DNA of 64,000 bases from Microbacterium pumilum (GTDB lineage: Bacteria; Actinomycetota; Actinomycetes; Actinomycetales; Microbacteriaceae), in NCBI RefSeq assembly GCF_039530225.1, contig NZ_BAAAOH010000001.1, positions 2,108,001 to 2,172,000 on the forward strand. Direction: 5' to 3'. Below the pieces are notes generated by a model. That model did no database searches, was not told the DNA's origin, and saw only the letters and a list, made by a program, of their open reading frames with translations. Both the position numbers and the translations under genes were made by a program. Below are positions 34,687 to 43,240 of this stretch, one piece after another (the first letter of the stretch is position 1; each line of letters begins with the position of its first letter).

Positions 34687-37533
34687 ATGCCGCCCCGAGT
34701 CCACGCCATCCTCGTCGCGCGCCCCGACGGCCGCACCCCCGCAGCTTTCCACCTGCGGCGGACGCTCGCAGCCCTGGCGGATCAGACGCGACCCGTCGAT
34801 GTCCTGACGATCGTGCTCTGCGGCGACGACGCACGAGTCGCCGAAGTCGCTGCGGCGTCGGGCGCCGAGTCGGTCGTGAATGCCCCGGCCGCGACGGGTT
34901 TCGCCGCGGCGATCAACCTCGTCGCGCCCCGCTTGGACGGCGACGCGGTGTGGCTGCTCGCCCAGGACACGGCACCGGAGCCGGACGCGCTGAGCCGCCT
35001 GACCGGGTCGCTCGAGCTCTCACCGTCGGTCGCGTTCGTGGCGCCCAAGCTGGTGCGGTGGGATGACCGCACTGAGATCGTCTCGCTGGGGCTCTCCATG
35101 ACCCGATTCGGCCGGACGGCGCCGCTCGCCGACGGCGAGCTCGATCAGGGGCAGCACGATGCCCGAGAGGACGTGCTCGGGGCAGACGTCCGCGGCATCC
35201 TCGCCCGCTCCGACGCGTGGCGCGATCTGGGCGGACTCGACCCCGCCCTGATCGGCGCCGACGAAGGCCTCGACCTCGGGGTCCGGGCGCGTCTCTCGGA
35301 CGCCCGCGTGACGCTCGTCCCGACGGCGATCGTCGCCGTCGCCGGCGACGGAGTCGCGAGTCTTCCCACTCCGCTCACGGCGCAGCGGCGACGCCGCCGC
35401 GCGTATGCGACAAGGACGGCACAGCTGCATCGCCGCCTCGTCTACGCGCCGGCGTTCACGGTGCCCCTGCACTGGCTGTCGATCCTCCCGCTCGCGGTCT
35501 GGCGCTCGATCGGACAGCTCGTGCGCAAGGAGCCGGGCCTCATCGGGCCAGAGTGGGCAGCGTCGGTCGTGGCGCTCGTGCGGATCGGCGCCGTGGCACG
35601 CGCCCGGCGCCGCATCTCCAGGACGCGGCGCGCAGGCTGGGCCCAGCTCGCACCGCTCCGCACCAGCTGGTCGGCGATCCGGCACTCGCTCGACGACGAG
35701 CCCGACGAGGCACCGGGCGGATATCGCCGCAGCGACCTGCGCTTCTTCTCCGGCGGCGGGGCATGGCTCGTCCTGGGTGCACTCGCGGCGTCCGTGGCCG
35801 CGTTCCCTGCTCTGCTCGCGTGGCCGGTGCTGGGCGGGGGAGCACTGCAACCGCTCCGGGCCACGGTGTCGCAGCTGTGGGCGGATGCCGCGTACGGTCA
35901 GCGTGCGCTGGGCATCGACACGATCGGCCCTGCCGACCCGTTCGCCGCGGTCGTCGCGGTTCTCGGCTCGCTGTCTCCGTGGGAGCCCTCGCGGGCGATC
36001 GTGCTGCTGTGGGTGCTCGCGCTCCCGCTCGCGGCCCTCGGCGGGTGGTTCGCCGCCACCCGGGTCACCGAGCGCTCCGGCCTCCGCCTCACGGGGGGCA
36101 TCGTCTGGGCGCTCGCGCCGACGCTGCTGGCCGCCCTGACACAGGGCCGTCCCGCGGCTGTGATCGCACATCTCCTCCTGCCGTGGCTCTTCTACGCCGG
36201 CGCCGTCGCCCACAGGTCGTGGTCCGCTGCCGGCGCGGCATCCCTCCTGCTCGTCGCTGTGATCGCCGCGGCGCCGTCGCTCGCTCCCGCGCTCGTGGTG
36301 CTGTGGGCGGGCGCCATCGTCCTCGCCGTCGTGCTGCGCGCCGGCGCCGGCCTCGCGCGACTGGTCTGGTGCGTCATCCCAGCCGTCGTCTTCGCGGTGC
36401 CGCTGGTCTGGCATGCCGTCTCGTCTCGCGATGTGTGGGGCCTCATCGCCGACCCCGGGGTGCCGTGGCTCGGCCCACAGGTCGCCGCCGACAGCGCGGG
36501 CCGTGCCCTGCTCGCCGCCGGGATCCCCACGCCCGACCTGGCGGGGTGGAGCGTGATCTTGCCCGAGGGGCCGACGTGGTGGGTTCCCCTGCTCTCGGCG
36601 CCTCTCGCGCTGCTCGCACTCGTCGCACCCCTCACGCAACGGTGGGCAGCCGGCATCGCCATGCTCGTGGTCGCAGCGCTCGGTCTGGCCACGGCGTTCG
36701 CCGCCGTGGGCGTCTGGGTGCTCTTCGCCCAGTCGACCGCGGTGCCGTTGTGGCCGGGCACCGGGCTGAGCCTGGCATGGCTCGGAGTGCTCGGCGGCGC
36801 GCTCGTGGCCCTCGACGCGGGGCTCGCACCCCGCCTGCGATTCGCGAGGATCCTCGCAGCGGCCGGGGTGTGCGTGTGCATCGTCGTGCTGGCGGCACCA
36901 GCACTGACCTCGATGGCCCGCGGTGTGATACTCATCACCAACGGACCGGACAGCAGTCTTCCGGCGTACGTTGCGGCCGAGGGCCGCGACTCCGAGGTGG
37001 GCACGATCGTGCTGACGCCGCAGGATTCCGGTGGTGTCTCGTCGCAGGTCGTGTGGGGCGGCAGCGAGACACTGGGCGGGCAGTCGACGATCATCTCGAC
37101 CGCGACCCACCCCACTCCGCAGGACGTCGAGCTCGCCAACATGACGGCCGACCTGGTGAGCGGCTCTGCCGACGATGTGGTCGCCGAACTCGCCGATGAC
37201 GGCATCCGCTTCGTCCTGCTCGCGCCCGCAGCGCCGCCGGAATCGGATGCGGCGCGCGCGATGCGGCTGGCGGGATCGACCGCACTCGATCAGCGCGACA
37301 CGCTCGACGCGGTAGGGGACACCGCGAAAGGGTCGCTCTGGCGGGTGACGACCGACGTGTCCGACAGGCCCGCCGTCGCCGCCGACGTCGCGAACATCGC
37401 GCGCTCCATCGCCCTGGCCGACGTGCTCGTCGTGGGGATCGCGCTTCTGCTCGCCCTCCCGACGTCCGCCTCCCGCCGCGCCGCCCGCCGCACGCCGCGG
37501 ATCGTCGGACCGCACTGGAGGGAGGGGCGATGA
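34687..37533 (+). CDS. GT2-like domain fused to a large multi-span membrane region
   Basis: Protein of 948 residues. Residues 1-240 are GT-A-like (AILVARPDG.., VLTIVLCGDD, LLAQDTAPEPDAL) but the usual DxD is QDT, so metal binding may be altered. About 255-280 is a first membrane segment, and from about 350 to 760 come ten or more membrane segments. About 760-910 is an extracytoplasmic domain, followed by a last membrane segment and a basic tail. It is coupled by ATGA to the DUF5719 gene. In other actinobacteria this pair sits beside whiB2; the function is not established. It probably glycosylates an envelope component, which is inference. Confidence 0.8.
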   Translation: MPPRVHAILVARPDGRTPAAFHLRRTLAALADQTRPVDVLTIVLCGDDARVAEVAAASGAESVVNAPAATGFAAAINLVAPRLDGDAVWLLAQDTAPEPDALSRLTGSLELSPSVAFVAPKLVRWDDRTEIVSLGLSMTRFGRTAPLADGELDQGQHDAREDVLGADVRGILARSDAWRDLGGLDPALIGADEGLDLGVRARLSDARVTLVPTAIVAVAGDGVASLPTPLTAQRRRRRAYATRTAQLHRRLVYAPAFTVPLHWLSILPLAVWRSIGQLVRKEPGLIGPEWAASVVALVRIGAVARARRRISRTRRAGWAQLAPLRTSWSAIRHSLDDEPDEAPGGYRRSDLRFFSGGGAWLVLGALAASVAAFPALLAWPVLGGGALQPLRATVSQLWADAAYGQRALGIDTIGPADPFAAVVAVLGSLSPWEPSRAIVLLWVLALPLAALGGWFAATRVTERSGLRLTGGIVWALAPTLLAALTQGRPAAVIAHLLLPWLFYAGAVAHRSWSAAGAASLLLVAVIAAAPSLAPALVVLWAGAIVLAVVLRAGAGLARLVWCVIPAVVFAVPLVWHAVSSRDVWGLIADPGVPWLGPQVAADSAGRALLAAGIPTPDLAGWSVILPEGPTWWVPLLSAPLALLALVAPLTQRWAAGIAMLVVAALGLATAFAAVGVWVLFAQSTAVPLWPGTGLSLAWLGVLGGALVALDAGLAPRLRFARILAAAGVCVCIVVLAAPALTSMARGVILITNGPDSSLPAYVAAEGRDSEVGTIVLTPQDSGGVSSQVVWGGSETLGGQSTIISTATHPTPQDVELANMTADLVSGSADDVVAELADDGIRFVLLAPAAPPESDAARAMRLAGSTALDQRDTLDAVGDTAKGSLWRVTTDVSDRPAVAADVANIARSIALADVLVVGIALLLALPTSASRRAARRTPRIVGPHWREGR

Positions 37534-38945
37534 GCGATCGGCGCGTGTTCCGCTGGGCGACCACGAGTGCCCGGATCCTCGCGGCGACCGTCGCGTCGGC
37601 CGTCGCCGTCGTCGCCGTCGTCACGGCGGTGTCGCTGCCATGGCCGACGGTGGTCCGCGAGCCGGTTCGCCTGTCGGCGACGCCCGCGCCGGCGGCGACC
37701 GTCATCGCGTGCGACGGCGGACTGCTCGCAGTCGGACGCAATCCCGAGGATGCCGCGCAGATCGCCGAGGCGACCACCCAGCAGCTCACGACGGGCGTCG
37801 CCGAAGGTGCGCCGGCTCCCGAAGAGACGCGTCTCACCGCCCCGGAGCTCTCGAGTGGTGAAGGCGCCGCCGTGTTCACCGCCCCACCCCAGGGCCGCGC
37901 GCGGACGGATGTCGCGGCCTCCGGGTCGTCGTCGGTCGTTGCCGACGACATCGCCGGCTTCGCGGCATCCGCGTGCCGCCCCGCGCTGATGGAGTCGTGG
38001 CTCGTCGGCGGGTCGGCCGCGACGGGAGCCGCCGACATCGTCGTGCTCTCGAACCCCGGCGCGGTGCCCGCGACGGTGCAGCTGACGACGTACGGCGCGA
38101 GCGGCGCGTTGGCGCCGGAGGGGGGCGCCGACGTGGTCGTGGCCCCCGGCACTCAGCGATTCGTCCCTCTTGCCGGACTCGTGCTCGGCGAGGCCGCACC
38201 CGTGATCAGGGTCTCGGCGGTCGGCGCCCCGGTACGCGCCTCGCTGCAGGCGAGCATCACGCGGACGCTCACGCCGGGCGGTGTGGATCAGGTCGGCGCC
38301 GTGCCCGCGCCGGAGGCTGCGCAGACGATTGCGGGCGTGACCGTGACCACCAGCGCCGCGCCGGGTGAATCCGATGCCACGACGGTGCTGCGCGTGCTGT
38401 CGCCGGCCGTCGCGGCGACAGCGACGGTGACGGTGACCGAGGTCGGTTCGTCGGAACCCGCCATCGCACCGCAGGCTCTTCCGCTCGCGGCTGCCCAGCC
38501 CGCCGAGCTCGAGCTCGGCGGGCTTCCGGCCGGCACCTACATCGTCGACGTGACAGCCGACCAGCCGGTCGTCTCGGCGGTCTGGCAGACCACCGGCTTC
38601 GATGAGGGCTCCGATTTCGCCTGGTACGAGGCGTCGCCCTCTGTGACGGTGCCGAGCCTCTTCGCGACGCCGCCGGGACCGCCGCCGCTTCTCACGCTCG
38701 TGAACCCGTCGAGCGATCCGGCAGTCGTGTCGCTCACGTCGCAGGATCAGTCGTTCCGGCTCGAGGTGACGGTTCCGGCGCTCGGCTCAACGCCGGTGCG
38801 ACTGGCGCCCGACGAGGTCTATTCGTTCGCACCCGATGCCAGCGGCATCCGTGCCGGGCTCTCCCTCACGTCGGACAGCGGGCTGGCGGGCTTCCCGCTG
38901 TGGCCGGCGGATGCCGCTGCCCCGCCGATCGTCGTATACCCGTAG
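37530..38945 (+). CDS. DUF5719 family membrane-anchored extracytoplasmic protein
   Basis: Protein of 471 residues with a single N-terminal membrane segment (about 15-38, Ala/Val-rich) and a large Ala/Val/Thr-rich extracytoplasmic domain that looks like repeated beta-sandwich units (for example LVNPSSDPAVVSL and VLSNPGAVPATVQL, both an N-P-G/S turn followed by a strand). No catalytic motif is seen. The ATG overlaps the stop of the glycosyltransferase/membrane gene, so the two products are likely partners at the cell surface. Function unknown. Confidence 0.8.
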   Translation: MSDRRVFRWATTSARILAATVASAVAVVAVVTAVSLPWPTVVREPVRLSATPAPAATVIACDGGLLAVGRNPEDAAQIAEATTQQLTTGVAEGAPAPEETRLTAPELSSGEGAAVFTAPPQGRARTDVAASGSSSVVADDIAGFAASACRPALMESWLVGGSAATGAADIVVLSNPGAVPATVQLTTYGASGALAPEGGADVVVAPGTQRFVPLAGLVLGEAAPVIRVSAVGAPVRASLQASITRTLTPGGVDQVGAVPAPEAAQTIAGVTVTTSAAPGESDATTVLRVLSPAVAATATVTVTEVGSSEPAIAPQALPLAAAQPAELELGGLPAGTYIVDVTADQPVVSAVWQTTGFDEGSDFAWYEASPSVTVPSLFATPPGPPPLLTLVNPSSDPAVVSLTSQDQSFRLEVTVPALGSTPVRLAPDEVYSFAPDASGIRAGLSLTSDSGLAGFPLWPADAAAPPIVVYP

Positions 38946-38987
38946 CCGCGCCCACCCGTCCTTCCGACGGTTCGGCCGCCGGGCGAT

Positions 38988-39428
38988 TCAGAAGAACCGG
39001 AAGCGCTCGGGACCGAGATCCCAGGGGTCGCGATCGAGGTACTCGGCCGCGGCACGGAACACGCAGCCCTCGATCATCATGCGGCGGTGCAGGTCGTCGT
39101 TGCGATGCAGGTGGCTGAGACGCTCGATGGGCAGCCGGTACAGGATGATGCGCTTCTCGTCCGAGAGCACCGTCCAGCGGGGGATGCCGTCATCGTCGGT
39201 TGCGCCCGGCATGTCGGCGATCTCGAAGCTGACGTCGCGCAGTTCCGACCATGCCGATCGCAGGAACTCAGCCGCCGTCCCGACGGCGAGGTCGAACCGG
39301 TCCACCCGCGTGTCGAGCGGTGGCAGGGGCGGTCTCACGACCGGGCTGCGCCCCTCGCGTCCGTGCCGGCCGTGCCGGGAGCGGCGAGCGGGCGCGGGCT
39401 CCGTGCTCCGGGTGCGCCGCCATGCCAT
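38988..39428 (-). CDS. Metallopeptidase-family (PF06262-like) protein lacking HExxH
   Basis: Protein of 146 residues. The first 35 residues are basic and disordered-looking. The rest matches the minizincin-type family found next to DUF3499 genes (FDLAVGTAAEFL, DERRIILYRLPIERL-type strand, here DEKRIILYRLPIERL, and LHRRMMIEGCVFRAAAEYL). Where active members have HExxHxxG this one has IEGCVFRAA, with no histidine pair, so it is unlikely to be a zinc protease and may be a structural or regulatory relic. TAGGAT six bases before the ATG suggests a leaderless message. Confidence 0.78.
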   Translation of the reverse strand: MAWRRTRSTEPAPARRSRHGRHGREGRSPVVRPPLPPLDTRVDRFDLAVGTAAEFLRSAWSELRDVSFEIADMPGATDDDGIPRWTVLSDEKRIILYRLPIERLSHLHRNDDLHRRMMIEGCVFRAAAEYLDRDPWDLGPERFRFF

Positions 39429-39434
39429 GGCACC

Positions 39435-39440
39435 ATCCTA
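39435..39440 (-). promoter_or_regulatory. Candidate leaderless -10 for the metallopeptidase-like gene
   Basis: Minus-strand TAGGAT ends six bases before the ATG at 39428. It is divergent from the DUF3499 promoter 45 bases away. Confidence 0.45.
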
Positions 39441-39484
39441 CGGGCGGCTCGGCGCGGCATCGCGGCCCCGCAGGGCACGGTCGA

Positions 39485-39490
39485 TAGCGT
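39485..39490 (+). promoter_or_regulatory. Candidate leaderless -10 for the DUF3499 gene
   Basis: TAGCGT ends seven bases before the ATG at 39498. A GGAG follows it, so a very short leader with a ribosome site is also possible. Confidence 0.4.
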
Positions 39491-39497
39491 GGAGCCG

Positions 39498-39704
39498 ATG
39501 CGAGACAGACTGTGCTCCAAAGTCGGATGCGCCCGCGAGGCCATCACGACGCTGACGTACGACTACAACGACCAGATGGCCGCGATCGGCCCGCTCGGCG
39601 CCGCCGCCGACCCGCACGCCCACGACCTGTGCGCCATTCACACGGATCGGCTGTCGGTGCCGAAGGGATGGGTCGTCGTCCGCCACGAGACGCTCCGACT
39701 GTGA
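39498..39704 (+). CDS. DUF3499 family small zinc-ribbon-like protein
   Basis: Protein of 68 residues, shorter than many relatives, which carry longer disordered tails. Paired Cys near the N-terminus (LCSKVGC) and C-A-I-H in the second half ([10 protein letters not shown]) could bind zinc. The family is conserved in actinobacteria beside the metallopeptidase-like gene and whiB2 but has no assigned function. The ATG is the first start that retains the whole domain; longer frames upstream are antisense to the metallopeptidase-like gene. S-adenosylhomocysteinase follows 67 bases later. Confidence 0.82.
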   Translation: MRDRLCSKVGCAREAITTLTYDYNDQMAAIGPLGAAADPHAHDLCAIHTDRLSVPKGWVVVRHETLRL

Positions 39705-39771
39705 GCTGACTCCGCCGCGATCGCCCCGCTCCGGCAGCCGCCGAGCAGATCGGCCGTGGAACAATGGGCGG

Positions 39772-41265
39772 ATGCCGCAGACATCCGCTGCCGAGGTTTC
39801 CGCCCGGCCACTTCCGTTCGACGTCGCCGATCTGTCGCTCGCCGAGGCGGGACGTCACCAGCTCCGCCTCGCCGAGAACGAGATGCCGGGGCTCATGGCC
39901 CTCCGAGAAGAGTTCGGACCGGTGCAGCCGCTCGCCGGTGCGCGCATCGCCGGCTCGCTTCACATGACCGTGCAGACCGCGGTGCTCATCGAGACCCTGG
40001 TGGCGCTCGGCGCACAGGTGCGGTGGGCGAGCTGCAACATCTTCTCCACGCAGGACGAAGCGGCCGCGGCCGTCGCGGTCGGACCGACGGGCACCGTCGA
40101 CGCACCCGCGGGCGTGCCCGTGTTCGCGTGGAAGGGCGAGACCCTCGAGGAGTACTGGCGCTGCACCGATCGCATCTTCGACTGGTCGGCCGAAGGCTTC
40201 GACGGGCCCAACCTCATCCTCGATGACGGCGGCGACGCAACGCTCCTGGTCCACCGCGGCGTGCAGTTCGAGGAGACCGGCGCGGTTCCGGACCCGTCGA
40301 CGCTCTCAGGGACCGACGCTGCCGTCTCCGAGGAGTACCGCGTCGTCCTCGACCTGCTCCGCGCGAGCATCGCTCGCGATCCGCAGCGCTTCACTCGCAT
40401 CGCCGCGGGGCTCATCGGCGTCACGGAGGAGACCACGACGGGTGTCCACCGACTGTACGAGCTCGCGGCATCCGGTCACCTGCTGTTCCCCGCCATCAAC
40501 GTCAACGACTCCGTCACGAAGTCCAAGTTCGACAACACCTACGGCATCCGCCACTCGCTGCCCGACGGCCTGAACCGGGCGACCGATGTGCTCATCGGCG
40601 GCAAGGTGGCGTTCGTCGTGGGCTACGGCGACGTCGGCAAGGGCGCGGCCGAAGCGCTGCGCGGACAGGGCGCCCGCGTCATCGTCGGCGAGGTCGACCC
40701 GATCTGCGCACTCCAGGCGGCGATGGACGGATTCCAGGTCGCGCGGCTCGAGTCGGTCATCGGCGACGTCGACATGGTCATCACCGGCACCGGGAACACA
40801 CGCGTGGTCACGGTCGACCACCTTCTGGGCCTCAAGCACCTCGCGATCGTCGGCAACGTCGGGCATTTCGACGACGAGATCGACGTCGCGGGACTCGCCG
40901 CCATCCCGGGCGCGGAGCGCATCGAGATCAAGCCCCAGGTGCACGAGTGGCGCCTGCCGAACGGGCGCAGCATCCTGCTCCTGAGCGAAGGCAGGCTCAT
41001 GAACCTCGGCAACGCGACCGGTCACCCGTCGTTCGTCATGAGCGCGTCGTTCGCGAATCAGGTGCTCGCCCAACTCGAGCTGTACACCCGCCGCGACGAG
41101 TACCCGATCGGGGTGTACACGCTGCCGAAGAGCCTCGACGAGAAGGTCGCACGCCTGCACCTCCAGGCGCTGGGCGCAGAGCTCACCACCCTGACGGATG
41201 AGCAGGCGGCTTACCTCGGCGTCTCGGTCGACGGGCCCTACAAGCTCGACCACTACCGGTACTGA
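39772..41265 (+). CDS. ahcY: S-adenosylhomocysteinase
   Basis: NAD-dependent enzyme that hydrolyses S-adenosylhomocysteine to adenosine and homocysteine, removing the inhibitor left by methyltransferases. The 497-residue length fits the long actinobacterial form with its insert of about 40 residues. NAD-binding [13 protein letters not shown], the substrate region [13 protein letters not shown] and the C-terminal KLDHYRY are intact. AACAAT lies six bases before the ATG and might be a weak leaderless -10. No room exists for an S-adenosylhomocysteine riboswitch. It converges on the RDD gene with seven bases between. Confidence 0.97.
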   Translation: MPQTSAAEVSARPLPFDVADLSLAEAGRHQLRLAENEMPGLMALREEFGPVQPLAGARIAGSLHMTVQTAVLIETLVALGAQVRWASCNIFSTQDEAAAAVAVGPTGTVDAPAGVPVFAWKGETLEEYWRCTDRIFDWSAEGFDGPNLILDDGGDATLLVHRGVQFEETGAVPDPSTLSGTDAAVSEEYRVVLDLLRASIARDPQRFTRIAAGLIGVTEETTTGVHRLYELAASGHLLFPAINVNDSVTKSKFDNTYGIRHSLPDGLNRATDVLIGGKVAFVVGYGDVGKGAAEALRGQGARVIVGEVDPICALQAAMDGFQVARLESVIGDVDMVITGTGNTRVVTVDHLLGLKHLAIVGNVGHFDDEIDVAGLAAIPGAERIEIKPQVHEWRLPNGRSILLLSEGRLMNLGNATGHPSFVMSASFANQVLAQLELYTRRDEYPIGVYTLPKSLDEKVARLHLQALGAELTTLTDEQAAYLGVSVDGPYKLDHYRY

Positions 41266-41276
41266 CCCCCGGTCAG
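41262..41276. terminator. Small hairpin covering both convergent stop codons
   Basis: CTGACC-CCC-GGTCAG forms a six-pair stem that contains the TGA of ahcY on one strand and the TGA of the RDD gene on the other. It may act as a compact bidirectional terminator. Confidence 0.35.
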
Positions 41277-42130
41277 CGCTCCGGAAATCCTCGCGGAGTA
41301 CCGGTCGTCGCACTCGTGAGGGTGGCGACCCGCTGCGCCTCGAGCTGCAGGGCGCGCAGCTCCCGATCGCGGCGGACAGCGACGACGGCTCGGATGAACG
41401 TCTCGGGGTCGCCCCCGGGCACCGGCGAGACGTGTGCTGCGACTTCGTCGGCGAGGGATTCCGCGACCCGCGCACGGGGCGCGGGCGCCATCTTCTCGGC
41501 GTGCCCGACGAACTGCGCGATCCGTCGCGCGAGCCTGTCGGGCAGGCGGGCGACATCCGCTCCTGCAGCCCATTCGGTCAGCACCGGCGGGATACCGGGG
41601 GAGTAGGCGGGAAGCGGAGGGGTGCGAGTGCGCTCGGAGTAGGTGCCCGCCATGAGATCGCCGAGCCGCTGCGAGCGCGGCGTGAAGGCGCCCACCAGGG
41701 CGGCTACGGCACCGACCGTGAGCCACAGCTCGAGCACGCCGACGAGGGCTCGGATGAAGGCGTGCCGGAAGCCCGACGCGCCGCCGTCACTGCGGACGAT
41801 GCGTCCCCCGACCGCGAGCTTGCCGAGGCTGCGACCGCGGGAGGCGGTCTCGACGACGGTCGGGATGACGACCATCACGAGAGCGACCACCACGATCGCG
41901 AGGATGGGGAGGATCGCGTCGTCGAGGATCCCCTGGCCGACCAGCCACGAAGCGACGAGCCCGAACAGCACGAAGACGATCACGCCGAGCAGCATGTCGA
42001 TGAGCACGCCGAGAGCTCGAAGGAAGTATCCGATCGGCTGCACGTCCAGCGCGACGGCTTCTCCCGTCAGGATCTCGTCCTGGTGGATCTCCACCGCGTG
42101 GACGCGCGCGGCGGCACGTTCGGCGGGCAT
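41273..42130 (-). CDS. RDD family membrane protein
   Basis: Protein of 285 residues with an RDD domain: R and D in FLRALGVLIDML and a second D in RSQRLGDLMAG, across about three to four membrane segments (residues about 30-160). The C-terminal 120 residues are soluble and helical. RDD proteins are associated with ion or osmolyte transport in some bacteria, but the role here is unknown. The ATG at 42130 is only 16 bases from the ATG of the divergent SpoIIM-like gene, with a shared symmetric -10 between them. The partnership of the two is seen in many actinobacteria. Confidence 0.88.
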   Translation of the reverse strand: MPAERAAARVHAVEIHQDEILTGEAVALDVQPIGYFLRALGVLIDMLLGVIVFVLFGLVASWLVGQGILDDAILPILAIVVVALVMVVIPTVVETASRGRSLGKLAVGGRIVRSDGGASGFRHAFIRALVGVLELWLTVGAVAALVGAFTPRSQRLGDLMAGTYSERTRTPPLPAYSPGIPPVLTEWAAGADVARLPDRLARRIAQFVGHAEKMAPAPRARVAESLADEVAAHVSPVPGGDPETFIRAVVAVRRDRELRALQLEAQRVATLTSATTGTPRGFPER

Positions 42131-42133
42131 GGG

Positions 42134-42140
42134 TACAGTA
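42134..42140. promoter_or_regulatory. Symmetric, possibly bidirectional -10 element
   Basis: TACAGTA reads as TACAGT on the plus strand, seven bases before the ATG at 42147, and as TACTGT on the minus strand, four bases before the ATG at 42130. Both genes could be transcribed leaderless from one duplex element. Confidence 0.45.
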
Positions 42141-42146
42141 AACCAA

Positions 42147-43142
42147 ATGGATCTCGATGCCCTGACCGCGGCCCGGCGTGAGGAGTGGGCCCGGCTCGAT
42201 GAGTTGAGCCGCACCCGCCGCCTCAGCGGGCGCGAGGTCGATGAGCTGGTCACGCGATATCGGGCCGCATCCGCAGATCTCGCCGAGGTGAAGACCTCCG
42301 CCGGACGCACGGCGCACGGCGACCACGTGTCGACGATTCTCGCGCGCGCGCGCCTGCGGCTGACCGGGGCGCCGGAGAACGTGCTGCGGCAGATTCCGCG
42401 GTTCTTCGCGCAGCAGCTGCCTGCCGCGCTGTACCGCGTGCGGTGGACCACGCTCGTGATCGCCGTGGGCTTCATCGCGGTCACCGTCGTCGTCGCACTG
42501 TGGATCTCGCAGGACGACGCGCTGGTCGCGAGTCTCGGCAGCCGGGCACAGCTCGAGCAGTACGCCGAGAGCGACTTCACCGACTACTACAGCGAGAACC
42601 CCGCGGCGGTCTTCGCGGGCACCGTGTGGACGAACAACGCCTGGATCGCCGCGCAGTGCGTGATGTTCGGCATCACCGGATTCTGGCCGATCGCGGTGCT
42701 CGTGCAGAACGCGATCGGAGTGGGAACGGCCGCAGCCGTGCTCACCGCATTCGGGCAGGCCGACGTGTTCGTGCTGTACATCCTGCCGCACGGGCTGCTC
42801 GAGCTGACGGGCATCTTCGTCGCCGGCGCCGCGGGACTGCAGATCTTCTGGTCCTGGGTCGCGCCGGGTCCCCGCTCTCGAGCAGAAGCACTCGCATCGG
42901 CTGGTCGATCGCTGGCCACGATCGCACTGGGCCTCGTCGTCGTGCTCGGAGTATCGGGACTCATCGAAGGGTTCGTCACGGCGCAGCCGTGGCCGTGGCC
43001 GGTCAAGATCGGCATCGGCGCCGCCGCGCTGGCCCTGTTCCTCGTCTACATGCTGGTCGTCGGCGGACGCGCGTACCGCAATGGCCAGGACGGGGATCTC
43101 ACCGAGTACGAGGCCGGCACGCCGACTCTCGTCGCGGGCTGA
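42147..43142 (+). CDS. SpoIIM-like (stage II sporulation protein M family) membrane protein
   Basis: Protein of 331 residues with a soluble helical N-terminal 95 residues, then about five membrane segments. It has the family signature LPHGLLELTGIFVAGAAGL and the preceding IGVGTAAAVLTAF. Non-sporulating actinobacteria keep this gene next to RDD, MoxR and DUF58 genes, so a role in envelope stress or membrane organisation is more likely than sporulation. No ribosome site precedes the ATG. Its 3' end converges on the aquaporin gene, with a strong hairpin in between. Confidence 0.85.
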   Translation: MDLDALTAARREEWARLDELSRTRRLSGREVDELVTRYRAASADLAEVKTSAGRTAHGDHVSTILARARLRLTGAPENVLRQIPRFFAQQLPAALYRVRWTTLVIAVGFIAVTVVVALWISQDDALVASLGSRAQLEQYAESDFTDYYSENPAAVFAGTVWTNNAWIAAQCVMFGITGFWPIAVLVQNAIGVGTAAAVLTAFGQADVFVLYILPHGLLELTGIFVAGAAGLQIFWSWVAPGPRSRAEALASAGRSLATIALGLVVVLGVSGLIEGFVTAQPWPWPVKIGIGAAALALFLVYMLVVGGRAYRNGQDGDLTEYEAGTPTLVAG

Positions 43143-43203
43143 CAGCCGTCCCGCGACGGCTGCAGACCGGGGCGCATGTGAAGCGCTGAGCGCGGACATG
43201 CAG

Positions 43204-43230
43204 GAGGACCCGGTCGATGACCGGGTCCTT
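43204..43230. terminator. Bidirectional terminator between SpoIIM-like and aquaporin genes
   Basis: Perfect arms GGACCCGGTC (43206-43215) and GACCGGGTCC (43219-43228) with loop GAT, extended by A-T and G-T pairs outside. Placement between convergent stops supports termination in both directions. Confidence 0.7.
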
Positions 43231-43240
43231 CCGCGAACGA

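Noticed and set aside
35020..37515. An 831-residue minus-strand open frame
   Set aside because: Antisense shadow of the GT2/membrane protein; strongly biased to R, D, H and G with no recognisable fold or start signal.
39705..39771. Possible S-adenosylhomocysteine riboswitch before ahcY
   Set aside because: Only 67 bases are available and the gene appears to have little or no leader.
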